Shown in pieces: positions 32,403 through 41,333 of a DNA stretch of 64,000 bases. The notes below the pieces were generated by a model, which was given only the letters and a program-made list of their open reading frames with translations, did not search any database and was not told the DNA's origin. How positions within the stretch are numbered: the first letter of the stretch is position 1; every line of letters starts with the position of its first letter. The stretch comes from Actinoplanes flavus. Its GTDB lineage: Bacteria > Actinomycetota > Actinomycetes > Mycobacteriales > Micromonosporaceae. A program made the translations under genes and the position numbers. Location of the stretch: NCBI RefSeq assembly GCF_017592555.1, contig NZ_JAGFNS010000042.1, positions 1 to 64,000 on the forward strand. Direction: 5' to 3'.

Positions 32403-33773
32403 TCAGACCGGAAACACGTCGGAAACCGGCCCGCCGGACCCGAGCCGCCGGACCGCATCGGACAGCGCCGCCACCGCGTCGGCCGATATCGCACGCCGGG
32501 CGTTGCCGGTGAACTTCGCGGTCACCTCGGCGGCGCTCAGCGGATGCCCGGGGCCGCCGCGCGAACTGTCCACCCGGTGCTCCAGCACCGCCCCGGACCG
32601 GGTCCGCACCCGCAGCACGCCGGCGAACGCACGCGGGAACGCGGCGGTGGCGGCGTCGTCGGCGTACATCCGCACCCGGGACGCCAGCTCCAGCCGCCGC
32701 GGGTCCAGCCCGGCGAAATCGTCCAGGCCCACGCCCAGCCCGCCGCCCCCGGTCAGGGCCACCGCGAGGGTGTACGGCCCGGAGAACTTGGCGTGGTACC
32801 CGCTGCGTGGCCGGGCCTTCTCGGCGGCCGGCTCGGCGATGGTCCGCAACACCGGCCCGGCCACCCCCAGCTCGGCGCTGTCCACGTCGTCCGGATCCAG
32901 CCCGGCCGCGCGCAACGCCAGCGCGCAGTCGATCCCGGCGTGGGTGAAATGATTCGACGGGTACGGCTTGAACACCGTCCGCAGCAATTCCCACCGCTCG
33001 CCCAGCCCGTCCGTGACGGCCGCCGCCGTGAACCGGCCGGTGTGTGCCGTGAAGAACCCGAAGCGCCCCTCCAGCACGGTCGGCGGGCCGGTCAGCCCTT
33101 CGGCGGCGAGGGTGGCCGCGACCACGCCGCCGTGCGCCGCCCAGCCGCAGTGCGACCGTTTCACCGAGCCGCCGGTACGGTTCGCCTCCAGCACCCCGGC
33201 GCCCATCGACACGGCGATCCCGACGGCGTCGGCGATCTTCCCGGCGTCCAGTTCGTACAGGCGGGCCACGGCCACCGCGGCGCCGATCGTCCCGCAGATC
33301 GAGGTGGCGTGCTGTCCGCGTTCGAAGTAGAGGTTCGCGCCGGTCTCCGGATCGCAGCCGGCCATGCCGAGCCGGTTGGTCACCTCGATGCCGGCGGCGA
33401 TCGCGGCGATCAGGTCACCGGGCGCGCCCGCCTCGGCCGCGGCCAGGGCGGCCGGGACCACCGAGGCGCTCGGGTGCAGCACCGACGGCAGATGCGTGTC
33501 GTCGAAGTCGAGCGAGTGGGCGAGCACCCCGTTCACGAACGCCGCGGACGGCGCGGGCAGCCGGTCCCCGGAGCCGAGGACGGTCGATTCGGGCACGCCA
33601 CCCCAGCGTCGCATCGCGCGGAGTGCGGCGGGCGCCGCGTCCGCGTCCTTTTCGGCGTACGCGGCCAGACCGTTTCCGAGCACGTCGAGGATCCGCGTCG
33701 GCACGTCCGCGCGAACCCGCCCGGGTGGGTCCACCTTGGCCGCGAACTCCCCCAGTTCCTGAGCCAGCGTCAC
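32403..33773 (-). CDS. MmgE/PrpD family protein
   Basis: The 456-residue protein belongs to the MmgE/PrpD superfamily (2-methylcitrate dehydratase, cis-aconitate decarboxylase, related lyases): SLDFDDTHLPSVLHPSASVVP, the long central helical part with GCDPETGANLYFERG and SNHFTHAGIDCALAL near residue 280. Members dehydrate or decarboxylate branched tricarboxylates and dicarboxylates. The start is a GTG overlapping the cyclase stop by 4 bp. With the isocitrate-lyase-type enzyme at 4943 it could handle methyl-substituted malates or citrates. Exact substrate unknown. Confidence 0.87.
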   Translation of the reverse strand: MTLAQELGEFAAKVDPPGRVRADVPTRILDVLGNGLAAYAEKDADAAPAALRAMRRWGGVPESTVLGSGDRLPAPSAAFVNGVLAHSLDFDDTHLPSVLHPSASVVPAALAAAEAGAPGDLIAAIAAGIEVTNRLGMAGCDPETGANLYFERGQHATSICGTIGAAVAVARLYELDAGKIADAVGIAVSMGAGVLEANRTGGSVKRSHCGWAAHGGVVAATLAAEGLTGPPTVLEGRFGFFTAHTGRFTAAAVTDGLGERWELLRTVFKPYPSNHFTHAGIDCALALRAAGLDPDDVDSAELGVAGPVLRTIAEPAAEKARPRSGYHAKFSGPYTLAVALTGGGGLGVGLDDFAGLDPRRLELASRVRMYADDAATAAFPRAFAGVLRVRTRSGAVLEHRVDSSRGGPGHPLSAAEVTAKFTGNARRAISADAVAALSDAVRRLGSGGPVSDVFPV

Positions 33774-34537
33774 GGGACCACCGCCAGCGGCCGCACCGGC
33801 GAACCCGTGGCGCCGACCAGCTTGAGCGGGGCCAGGATGAACTGGAACTCGGTCACCCGAGCGTCGGCCAGTTCACTGAGCAGCATCGTCTCCACGATGT
33901 TGATGCCCGCCTCGACCAGCAGGATCCGGTGCACCGGCAGGCTGGCGTGCCCGGCGCCGGGGGCGATGTGCTCGTACGCGATCGTCTCCGCCCCGGTCAC
34001 CGCGATCTCCCGCTCGGCCAGCCAGCGCGCGGCGTCCTCGCCGGGACCGGGCGCGCCGTCACGCGTACCGAGAAAGGTCTGTCCGTCGCCGAAGTGGCGC
34101 GACCAGCCGGTGCCGATGAGGACCGCGTCGCCGGGGTTGATCGTGAGGGCGCCGGAGGCGGCCGCGAGGTCCTCGGCCGTCACCTCGTAGCCGGGCGGCA
34201 GCACCTCGACGCCGTGCACCCGCGCCACGTCCAGGAGGACGCCGCGGCCGACGAACGGCGGGAACTCGTCGATGCCCAGCCGGGAGAAGCCGGTGTCGGA
34301 CTGCACGTCGGCCGCGACCACCCCGCCGTGCAGCAGGCCGTCCTGGGAGACGTGGGCCAGGGCGTCCACATGCGTGCCGACGTGCGTACCCATGACCAGG
34401 ATGTCGTTGGCGGCCGACCCGCCGCCGGCCCGCACCATGTCGCCGTGCCGGCGTACCAGGGAATGGGTGTAGGCCGGATGGTTCGGCGACTGTGGCATCC
34501 CCCTCCGCATCGGCTGCGCGAGGTCGAAAACTTCCAC
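33770..34537 (-). CDS. Cyclase-family metal hydrolase (kynurenine formamidase/isatin hydrolase-like)
   Basis: The 255-residue protein carries the metal motif of the cyclase family, GTHVGTHVDALAH, giving His52, His56, Asp58 and His62. Members hydrolyse cyclic or N-formyl amides (kynurenine formamidase, isatin hydrolase) or lactones. The start is a GTG at 34537 overlapping the TAG of the CoA-transferase gene. The frame upstream of the GTG is open but lies inside that gene and is not conserved-looking. In this regulon it may open a lactam such as an oxidised pyrrole; that is inference. Confidence 0.85.
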   Translation of the reverse strand: MEVFDLAQPMRRGMPQSPNHPAYTHSLVRRHGDMVRAGGGSAANDILVMGTHVGTHVDALAHVSQDGLLHGGVVAADVQSDTGFSRLGIDEFPPFVGRGVLLDVARVHGVEVLPPGYEVTAEDLAAASGALTINPGDAVLIGTGWSRHFGDGQTFLGTRDGAPGPGEDAARWLAEREIAVTGAETIAYEHIAPGAGHASLPVHRILLVEAGINIVETMLLSELADARVTEFQFILAPLKLVGATGSPVRPLAVVP

Positions 34538-35727
34538 TAGATGACTCCTTCGGCCCTCAGCTTCGCCCGTTCCTCCTCGTCGTAGCCGAGGCCGGCGAGC
34601 ACGTCGTCGGTGTCCGCGCCGCGCGGCCGGCCGGTCCAGCGGATCGAGCCGGGCGTCCGCGAGAGGCGGTACAGCGGGCCGGGCATGCGCACCGGCCCGA
34701 GCGTCGGATCGTGCGCGGTCGTCACCGAGTCGCGCGCGATGAACTGCGGGTCGGCGAAGACGTCCGCGATGTCGTAGACCGGGGCGATCGCTGCCTGCGC
34801 CCGTTCGAACGCCTCGGTGACGGTCGCCAGGTCGCGGGCGCCGATCCACCCGCTCAGCGCCTCGTCCAGCACGTCGGCGTGCGCGGCCCGGCCGACACCG
34901 GTGGTGAACCACGGCTCGTCGATCAGTTCGGGGCGGCCGACCAGGCGCATCACCCGCTCGGCGATGGCCTGCGCGCTCGTGGAGACGGCGACCCAGCGGC
35001 CGTCGGCGGTCCGGTAGGTGTTGCGCGGCGCGTTGTTGACCGATCGGTTGCCGGTCCGCTGTTGCACCTGGCCGAGCTGGTCGTACACCATCGCCTGCAT
35101 GCCGAGGACGGTGAGCATCGGCTCGACGATGGCCAGGTCGACGACCTGGCCCGGCCCGTTGTGGACGTCGCGGTGGTACAGGGCCGTCATGATCGCCTGC
35201 GCGGTGGTCAGCGCGGCGATACCGTCGGCGAGACCGAAGGGCGGCAGGGTGGGCGGGCCGTCCGGCTCACCGGTGATCGCCGCGAACCCACTCATCGCCT
35301 CGGCCAGCGTGCCGAACCCCGGCCGGTGCGAGTACGGTCCGAATTGTCCATACGTGGTGACACGCGCGATGATCAACTTCGGGTTGATCTCGTGGAGAAC
35401 GTCAGGGCCGAGGCCCCAGCGTTCCAGAGTCCCGGGACGGAAGTTCTCGATGATGACATCGGCGTCCTTGACGAGACTTTTCGCTATGGCGGCACCTTTG
35501 GCCGCCCCCAGGTTGAGGGTGATCGTCCGCTTGTTGCGGCCCAGCATGGTCCACCAGAGCGGGACCCCGTCCTTCGCCGGCCCGTGCCCCCGGGCCGGGT
35601 CGCCCTTGACCGGATGCTCGATCTTGGTCACGTCGGCGCCGTAGTCGCCGAGGATCGTCGCGGCCAGAGGTCCGGCGAACAGGGTGGACGCGTCGACGAC
35701 GCGCACCCCTTCGAGAGGGCTGTGCAT
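34537..35727 (-). CDS. CaiB/BaiF family III CoA-transferase (first copy)
   Basis: The 396-residue protein has the family start LEGVRVVDASTLFAGPLAATILGDYGADV (shown in part by GPLAATILGDYGADVTKIE), ENFRPGTLERWGL and the catalytic Asp region FGLADGIAALTTA near residue 168. It moves CoA between carboxylic acids, activating a substrate without ATP. It is divergent from the cyclic-amide hydrolase at 35805 across operator 5, and heads the minus-strand set with the cyclase and MmgE genes. Confidence 0.9.
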   Translation of the reverse strand: MHSPLEGVRVVDASTLFAGPLAATILGDYGADVTKIEHPVKGDPARGHGPAKDGVPLWWTMLGRNKRTITLNLGAAKGAAIAKSLVKDADVIIENFRPGTLERWGLGPDVLHEINPKLIIARVTTYGQFGPYSHRPGFGTLAEAMSGFAAITGEPDGPPTLPPFGLADGIAALTTAQAIMTALYHRDVHNGPGQVVDLAIVEPMLTVLGMQAMVYDQLGQVQQRTGNRSVNNAPRNTYRTADGRWVAVSTSAQAIAERVMRLVGRPELIDEPWFTTGVGRAAHADVLDEALSGWIGARDLATVTEAFERAQAAIAPVYDIADVFADPQFIARDSVTTAHDPTLGPVRMPGPLYRLSRTPGSIRWTGRPRGADTDDVLAGLGYDEEERAKLRAEGVI

Positions 35728-35746
35728 GCCACACCCTAACCGCTCT

Positions 35747-35783
35747 GTTCCGTTAAGGGAAACCGCGTTACTGTGTGCGAAAC
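35747..35783. promoter_or_regulatory. Candidate IclR operator 5, complete four-half-site form
   Basis: GTTCC (35747-35751), 7 nt, GAAAC (35759-35763), 3 nt, GTTAC (35767-35771), 7 nt, GAAAC (35779-35783). The 37-bp geometry equals site 1b. It lies about 20 bp from both divergent starts (35727 and 35805), so one site could repress both. Confidence 0.7.
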
Positions 35784-35804
35784 GTCGGTGGAGGGTAGGG
35801 CCGG

Positions 35805-37238
35805 ATGAGCCGTTACGAACTGCTGGTACGCGGAGGCACCCTGGTCGTGCCCTACCTGGGAACCATCCGGGCCGACCTGGCCACCAGGGACGGCAAGGTG
35901 GCCGCGATCGCCGACACGATCGACGTCGAGGACGCCGACGAGGTCCTCGACGCGACCGGCAGACTGGTCTTCCCCGGCGCCGTCGACGCCCACTTCCACC
36001 TGGGCATCTACCGTCCGCTCGCGGTCGACGCGGCCGAGGAGACCCGGTCCTCGCTGGTCGGCGGCGCGACCACGGTGCTGTCCTACTTCCGGACCGGGCA
36101 GCACTACCTGAACCGGACCGGCGCCTACGCCGACATCTTCCCGGAGGTGCTCGGCGCGGTCGCCGGTCACGCCTGGACCGACTACGGCTTCCACCTGGCG
36201 CCGATGGACACCGCCCAGGTCGGCGAGGTGTCCGCGCTGGTCGACGGCAGCGGGGTCAGCTCGTTCAAGTACTACATGTTCTACAAGGGCTTCAACCTGT
36301 CGGCGAACTCGCGCGACGCCAGGTCCTTCACGATGAGCGACGAGTACGACCTCGGCCACCTCTACCAGCTGATGGAGGCGGTCGCGGCCGCCAACGCCTC
36401 GACGGACCGGCGGGTCTCCCTCTCCCTGCACTGCGAACAGGCCGAACTGATGCGGCTCTTCATCGAGAGGGTCCGCGCGAACGGCGATCCCCAGACCCTG
36501 AAGGCCTACTCGGACGCCCGCCCGCCACTGACCGAACGGGTGGCGATCGGGGAGGCCACCACCCTGGCCCGGGCCACCGACTGTGCCATCAACCTGCTGC
36601 ACCTGTCCTCCGGCGAGGCCCTGGCCGCCGCCCGCGAGGCCCGGATCGCGATGCCCGGGGTCGACATGCGCTTCGAGGTGACCCTGCACCACCTGTGCCT
36701 CACCCACGAGGACCTCGACGCGCGGGGCGGCCTCGGCGGCAAGGTCAACCCACCGGTCCGGGCCAGGTCCGACACCGAAGCCCTGTGGGCCGGCGTCCTG
36801 GACGGCACCGTCGGCTGGGTCGCCTCCGACCACGCCTGCTGCCTCGAGGAGGAGAAGGGCGACGAACTGTGGCCGGCGCTGCCCGGCTTCGGCGGCACCG
36901 CACTGCTCTACCCCATCCTGATCAGCGAGGGCATGCACCGACGCGGCCTCTCCCCGGCCCGCGTCGCCGAACTGGTGTCCGCGAACCCGGCCCGCGCGTA
37001 CGGCCTGGACGGCCGCAAGGGCAACCTGCTCCCCGGCTTCGACGCCGACCTGGCGATCATCGACCCCGACCTGGAGCAGGAGGTCACCGCCGGCCTGCTG
37101 CTCTCCGGCCAGGACCACTGCCCCTTCGAGGGCCGCAAGGTCCGCGGCTGGCCGGTCGCCACCGTCCTCCGGGGCCGCGTCGCCTACCGCGACGGCGAGG
37201 TCCTGGGCGCTCCCCGGGGCGCCTTCGTCTCCCGCTGA
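35805..37238 (+). CDS. Dihydropyrimidinase/hydantoinase-type cyclic amidohydrolase
   Basis: The 477-residue protein has every metal ligand of the family: His63 and His65 (DAHFHLGI), the carboxylated Lys155 (SSFKYYMFYKG), His209 (SLHCEQAEL), His266 (NLLHLSSGEAL) and Asp342 (VASDHACC). Such binuclear zinc enzymes open hydantoins, dihydropyrimidines, allantoin and cyclic imides such as maleimide or succinimide. Together with the amidase at 44994 it could convert a cyclic imide to an acid and ammonia. No pyrimidine or purine genes are nearby. A strong hairpin follows the stop. Confidence 0.88.
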   Translation: MSRYELLVRGGTLVVPYLGTIRADLATRDGKVAAIADTIDVEDADEVLDATGRLVFPGAVDAHFHLGIYRPLAVDAAEETRSSLVGGATTVLSYFRTGQHYLNRTGAYADIFPEVLGAVAGHAWTDYGFHLAPMDTAQVGEVSALVDGSGVSSFKYYMFYKGFNLSANSRDARSFTMSDEYDLGHLYQLMEAVAAANASTDRRVSLSLHCEQAELMRLFIERVRANGDPQTLKAYSDARPPLTERVAIGEATTLARATDCAINLLHLSSGEALAAAREARIAMPGVDMRFEVTLHHLCLTHEDLDARGGLGGKVNPPVRARSDTEALWAGVLDGTVGWVASDHACCLEEEKGDELWPALPGFGGTALLYPILISEGMHRRGLSPARVAELVSANPARAYGLDGRKGNLLPGFDADLAIIDPDLEQEVTAGLLLSGQDHCPFEGRKVRGWPVATVLRGRVAYRDGEVLGAPRGAFVSR

Positions 37239-37246
37239 CCTACTCG

Positions 37247-37277
37247 CGGCGGGCGCCGGCGGGGATGGCGCCCGCCG
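37247..37277 (+). terminator. Terminator hairpin after the cyclic amidohydrolase
   Basis: CGGCGGGCGCC (37247-37257) pairs perfectly with GGCGCCCGCCG (37267-37277) around a 9-nt loop, 9 bp after the TGA. There is no U-tract. Confidence 0.65.
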
Positions 37278-37584
37278 ACTCGGGACCGGGTCACTCGTTC
37301 ATCCCACGTGACCGACAAGCGCCCGCCCTGTCAGGTAACCGACCATCCACGTCAGCCGATCGAGCGCTGCCCGGTGGTCTCGGGATACCGGAGACTAGGC
37401 AGCGAAACACGCCCACGAGTTGCGAGGCTCACTCGGATCCACCGGACCGCCTGATGCGACAAAACGGTCAAGTAAGCGCAAAGCGGCGTGCCGACGGATA
37501 TTCTGGGGACGGAAAATGACACACCACCTCGCTAAGCTCATCCGCGCAAGGTCCGAAAGGAAGTCCAGGTCAGGGGGTGACACA
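37278..37584 (+). other. Gene-free stretch before the toxin-antitoxin-like pair
   Basis: About 300 bp without a convincing gene. The codon-third-position GC bias weakens here and the DNA is less GC-rich than its surroundings. No GTTTC/GAAAC operator of the right spacing is seen; a lone cgaaacacg at 37399 is isolated. It presumably holds the promoter of the downstream pair. Confidence 0.5.
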
Positions 37585-38085
37585 GTGGCGACCGCACATG
37601 ACGTGGCCGCCTACATTCTGGCCAGGCGCGGCCCGATGTCGGCGATGAAGCTACAGAAACTGCTCTACTACTCCCAGGCATGGCATCTCGTGTGGGACGA
37701 GCAGCCGCTCTTCCCCGAGCGCATCGAGGCATGGGCCAACGGCCCGGTCGTCGCCGAGCTGTATCCCCTGCACCGCGGCCAGTTCCTGATCAGCGAGTGG
37801 CCGCACGGCGACGCGACACGGCTCTCCGCCTCCGAGCGGGAGTCCGTCGACGTGGTCCTCGAATCGTACGGCGACCTCGACGGCCGCAAACTCAGCCATC
37901 TGACGCACGCGGAGGCGCCGTGGGCCGACGCGCGGACCGGCCTGCACCCGACCGAGCGCTCGGAGAACGTCATCACCCCCGCGGCGATGCATGAGTACTA
38001 CGGCTCGCTCGACGCGGCCGAGGAGGCCATACCCATCGATGAGCTGACCTGGGAGGGTTGGGGCGCCACCGCCGCCACCGCGTAG
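37585..38085 (+). CDS. Panacea (SocA-like) domain antitoxin
   Basis: The 166-residue protein matches the Panacea/SocA family from TAHDVAAYILARRGPMSAMKLQKLLYYSQAW-type sequence (seen as MKLQKLLYYSQAWHLVW) through PERIEAWANGPVVAELYP to the later helical part. These domains neutralise very diverse toxins and are sometimes proteolytic adaptors. I chose the GTG at 37585, preceded by AGGGGG. The ORF could open earlier at 37420, but that extension is basic and not family-like. The gene lies 8 bp before a small basic protein, the likely toxin. Confidence 0.85.
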   Translation: MATAHDVAAYILARRGPMSAMKLQKLLYYSQAWHLVWDEQPLFPERIEAWANGPVVAELYPLHRGQFLISEWPHGDATRLSASERESVDVVLESYGDLDGRKLSHLTHAEAPWADARTGLHPTERSENVITPAAMHEYYGSLDAAEEAIPIDELTWEGWGATAATA

Positions 38086-38093
38086 GCGGTTCG

Positions 38094-38441
38094 ATGTCCC
38101 CGAAGAGGACCCGGACGGGTTCCCCGAAGCGGATCGCATCCGGCGAGAAGGTCGCCAAGGTCGACGCCACTGCGGTGCGCGGCCCCGACGCCGGATCGCA
38201 CAAGGTGACTTTCTCGTTCCACTACGCCGACCACGGATACCAGGGCGCCTGGCGATGGCCGGCCGCCGACGAGGCACAGGAGCGGATCGCCCAACTGCGG
38301 CTCGACGAGGTGTTCGGCGATGAGATCTTCCGCTTCCGCGTGGCCAACCGCCGGCGTCTGTGGGGTTTCATCGCGGCCGGCGTCTTCTACATCCTCTGGT
38401 GGGATGCCGAACACCTCGTCTACCCACTCGATCACGACTGA
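38094..38441 (+). CDS. Small basic protein, putative toxin partner of the Panacea antitoxin
   Basis: The 115-residue protein has a basic N-terminus (MSPKRTRTGSPKRIASGEK) and a conserved-looking C-terminal half: FRFRVANRRRLWGFI followed by YILWWDAEHLVYP, a pattern seen in many small actinobacterial proteins of unknown structure next to Panacea genes. I know no activity. It follows the antitoxin by 8 bp and overlaps the end of the convergent acyl-CoA enzyme by 10 bp. The toxin role is inferred from position and size only. Confidence 0.7.
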   Translation: MSPKRTRTGSPKRIASGEKVAKVDATAVRGPDAGSHKVTFSFHYADHGYQGAWRWPAADEAQERIAQLRLDEVFGDEIFRFRVANRRRLWGFIAAGVFYILWWDAEHLVYPLDHD

Positions 38442-40393
38442 CGGAGGGCGTCGTCCTCCTTGGACATGGCCTCCTGGCGGGCGGGCTCCTCGCGGAGGAT
38501 GGCGGCGTTCAACCACTCCTCCGGTACGGCGAACGCGTCCACCAGCGTGCGCAGGTGCGGCCGCAGCTCGCGGAGCAGGTCGTTGGCCACCGCGGTGACC
38601 GCCTTGGAGCGGGCCGGGGTGAGGCGGCCGTGTTCCATCAGCCAGGCCTTGTGCTCCTCGATGGTGGTCAGCGCGTACAGGTCGCAGACCTTTTCGAGCA
38701 GCTCGCGGGCGGCCTCGTCGGTGGTCCGGTCGATGCCGGCCACGAACGCCTCCAGGGTGATCCGGTCGATGTGGGCACTCGCCACCGACAGGATGTGGTC
38801 CTGTACGTCGTTGAAGATGTCGAACGGCCGGTCCTTCTTGGTGGCGGCGCCGTTGCGAAGACGGCGGATCGCCCCGTCGAGCAGGTGCTTCTCCCGGTCT
38901 TCGAAGAGGGCGAGGTGCCAGCCCCGGTCGGTGACGGCGACCTCCTCGTCGCGTCCGGGGGCGGCGCTGACAAGCCGCTGGATCAGCGAGCGCGCGGCCG
39001 TACGCTCCAGCATCATCTCCCGCACCTGTTCGGCGACGAACGTGGCGCGCCCCCAGCCGTCGAGCGAGCCGAAGGCGTCGCGATAGCCGGTGAGCAGGCC
39101 TTTCGCGACCAGCTGGAGCAGGACGGTGTTGTCGCCCTCGAAGGTGGTGAACACGTCGGTGTCGGCCTTGAGCCCGGGCAGCCGGTTCTCGGCGAGGTAT
39201 CCGGCGCCGCCGCACGCCTCCCGGCACATCTGGATGGTCCGGGTGGCGTGCCACGTCTGTACGGCCTTGAGCCCGGCGGCCCGGGATTCGAGTTCCCGCT
39301 GCCGGTGCTCGTCGGGTTCGGCGAGGGAGAAGACGTCGGCCATGGTGACCGCGAGTTCCTCCTGGGCGAAGGCGTACGCGTACGAGCGCGCCAGCGCCGG
39401 AAGGAGTTTGCGCTGGTGGGCCAGGTAGTCGTTGAGGACGATCTCGCGGTCGGCACCGGGGCTGGTGAACTGGCGGCGGGTCTCGCCGTAGCGGACCGCG
39501 ATGGTGAGCGCGCTGCGGGTGGCCGCGGAGGCGGCGGCGCCCACGGTGACCCGGCCGCGGACCAGGGTGCCGAGCATGGTGAAGAAGCGCCGGGTGTCGT
39601 TCTCGATCGAGCTGGTGTAGCCGCCGTCGGCGGCGACCTGCCCGTACCGGTCGAGCAGCATGTCCCGCGGCACCGTGACGTGGTCGAAGGAGATCCGCCC
39701 GTTGTCGACGCCGAGCAGCCCGGCCTTGGGTCCGGCGTCGCCGAGGGTGACGCCGGGCATCGGATCGCCGTTCTCGTCGCGGATCGGCACGAGCCAGGCG
39801 TGCACCCCGTAGGACTTGCCGCCGGTGATCAGCTGCGCGAAGACGACGGCCATCCGCCCGTCGCGGGCCGCGTTGCCGATGTAGTCCTTGCGCGCGGCCT
39901 CGTGCGGGGTGTGCAGATCGAAGGTTCCGGTGGCCGCGTCGTAGGTGCACGTCGTGCGCAGCTGCTGCACGTCGGACCCGTGTCCGGTCTCGGTCATCGC
40001 GAAGCAGCCCATGAGGTCGGCCGAGATGATGTCGCGCAGGTAGGCGTCGTGGTGCCGCTTCGTGCCCAGGGCGACGACCGCCCCGCCGAAGAGCCCCCAC
40101 TGCACGCCGGCCTTGACCATCAGCGACAGGTCGACCTGGGCGAGCATCTCGGCGGCCACGGTGGAGCCGCCCGGATCGTCCGAGCCGCCGTACTCGACCG
40201 GGAAGGCGGAGACCACGCCCACGTCGGTGGGCAGTTCGCGGATCAGCCGGCTGACGCGTTCCCGGGCCTGGTCGCCGGTCTCGCCGGGAACGGTGACGAA
40301 CTCGGCGCCGAGCCGTTCCCGGACCGCCCGGCGGATGTGCGCCCACCGGCCGTCGAGCGCCTCGGTCAGGGAGGCGGTGACACGATCACTCAT
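38432..40393 (-). CDS. Acyl-CoA oxidase/dehydrogenase, long form
   Basis: The 653-residue protein has the length and motifs of acyl-CoA oxidases: CFAMTETGHGSDVQQLRTTC (FAD/substrate loop), KDYIGNAARDGRMAVVFAQL, then GGYTSSIENDTRRFFTML and the C-terminal MCREACGGAGYLAENR. It oxidises long or branched acyl-CoA, to oxygen or to another acceptor. Phytol-derived branched acids would be possible substrates, but nothing fixes that. Its promoter carries a different palindrome (TTAC, 6 nt, GTAA), suggesting control by another regulator than the IclR protein. It is convergent with the toxin gene. Confidence 0.88.
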   Translation of the reverse strand: MSDRVTASLTEALDGRWAHIRRAVRERLGAEFVTVPGETGDQARERVSRLIRELPTDVGVVSAFPVEYGGSDDPGGSTVAAEMLAQVDLSLMVKAGVQWGLFGGAVVALGTKRHHDAYLRDIISADLMGCFAMTETGHGSDVQQLRTTCTYDAATGTFDLHTPHEAARKDYIGNAARDGRMAVVFAQLITGGKSYGVHAWLVPIRDENGDPMPGVTLGDAGPKAGLLGVDNGRISFDHVTVPRDMLLDRYGQVAADGGYTSSIENDTRRFFTMLGTLVRGRVTVGAAASAATRSALTIAVRYGETRRQFTSPGADREIVLNDYLAHQRKLLPALARSYAYAFAQEELAVTMADVFSLAEPDEHRQRELESRAAGLKAVQTWHATRTIQMCREACGGAGYLAENRLPGLKADTDVFTTFEGDNTVLLQLVAKGLLTGYRDAFGSLDGWGRATFVAEQVREMMLERTAARSLIQRLVSAAPGRDEEVAVTDRGWHLALFEDREKHLLDGAIRRLRNGAATKKDRPFDIFNDVQDHILSVASAHIDRITLEAFVAGIDRTTDEAARELLEKVCDLYALTTIEEHKAWLMEHGRLTPARSKAVTAVANDLLRELRPHLRTLVDAFAVPEEWLNAAILREEPARQEAMSKEDDALRQS

Positions 40394-40402
40394 GCCGCGA
40401 TA

Positions 40403-40416
40403 TTACCCACGAGTAA
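40403..40416. promoter_or_regulatory. Palindrome upstream of the acyl-CoA oxidase gene
   Basis: TTACCCACGAGTAA at 40403-40416 is a TTAC-6-GTAA inverted repeat 10 bp upstream of the ATG at 40393. TetR-type regulators of fatty-acid genes bind sites of this shape; the protein here is unknown. Confidence 0.5.
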
Positions 40417-40460
40417 CCTTTTTTAACCGCCTGGGCGCCGGCCCAGCCGGAGAAACGCCG

Positions 40461-41333
40461 TCACATGCCGTCGCCGGACCACTCGCCACGGGACCGGGAC
40501 CGCACCGGCAGCGACGACAGGATCGGGTGGATGTGCCCGTCGTGCTCGTCGTAGTTCTCCGCGTGCCCGCCGTAGTCGACCCACTCGCCGGTGGTGTACC
40601 AGTTGGTCAGCTCACCGTCGGACCGCAGGATCCAGTCGATCTCGGTCTCCGCGACGAAGTGGCCGTGCTTCACCCGGGCCGGGCGGAAGCAGTAGGTGCC
40701 CTCGTCGATGTCGCCGAAGTTGTAGGCCATCTTCCCGGCCAGGGTGTAGAACTCCTCGTAGCACGGGTGGTGGGCGAGCCGGTGATCGGTCCAGCCCTTC
40801 GGCGCGCGGATGAGCCGGGTGTAGAAGCCGGTCTTCGGGTCGCGGTGCAGCAGCTTGATGTAGAGCGGGGTGAGCGGGCCGACCGACGGCGCCTCGGTCC
40901 ACTCCATCTTCTCGGCGTCCATGACCGTCACGCCCTCGGCCGACTCCGGGGCCGCCTTCGCCGAGGCCTCGCTCAGGGAAGTGAAGGGATCGAAGCCGCA
41001 GTCCCCGTACTCCCGCCAGTGCAGCACCCGGGAACCCTCGCGGATCTTGATCCAGTCCATGGCCGTGCCCTTGGGGACCTGGACGTAGCCGCCGGCCCCG
41101 AGCTCCCGGCCACCGTACGACAGCGAGCCCTCGACCACGTAGAACTCGGTGTCGGCGTGCACGATCCCGGCGCTGCGGCCCCAGTCCGCTCCTGCGTGCA
41201 GCGACAGCGAGGACGAGCCGTCCTCCTCGTCGGTCGACAGGCGGCGTTCGAGGATCCTCCCCTCGCCGTACGGCAGCTCCCCGGCGTGGAAGATGTAGTC
41301 GTTCTCGTGGATCAACTCCACATGTGCCCTCAC
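40461..41333 (-). CDS. Bicupin-domain protein (DUF4437-like)
   Basis: The 290-residue protein contains two cupin-like halves: SLHAGADWGRSAGIVHADTE with EFYVVEGSLSYGG in the first, and APKGWTDHRLAHHPCYEEFY with GKMAYNFGDIDEGTYCFRP in the second. The His/Glu pattern (HADTEFYVVEG; HHPCYEEFYTLAG) suggests a metal site in each. Cupins in catabolic operons are often dioxygenases, isomerases or regulators of flux. The start is a GTG overlapping the CoA-ligase stop by 4 bp, so it is translated with that gene. Function unknown. Confidence 0.8.
   Translation of the reverse strand: MRAHVELIHENDYIFHAGELPYGEGRILERRLSTDEEDGSSSLSLHAGADWGRSAGIVHADTEFYVVEGSLSYGGRELGAGGYVQVPKGTAMDWIKIREGSRVLHWREYGDCGFDPFTSLSEASAKAAPESAEGVTVMDAEKMEWTEAPSVGPLTPLYIKLLHRDPKTGFYTRLIRAPKGWTDHRLAHHPCYEEFYTLAGKMAYNFGDIDEGTYCFRPARVKHGHFVAETEIDWILRSDGELTNWYTTGEWVDYGGHAENYDEHDGHIHPILSSLPVRSRSRGEWSGDGM

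Noticed and set aside
37399..37403. A GAAAC half-site in the gap before the Panacea gene
   Set aside because: No second half-site at 3 or 7 nt spacing, so it is not counted as an operator.
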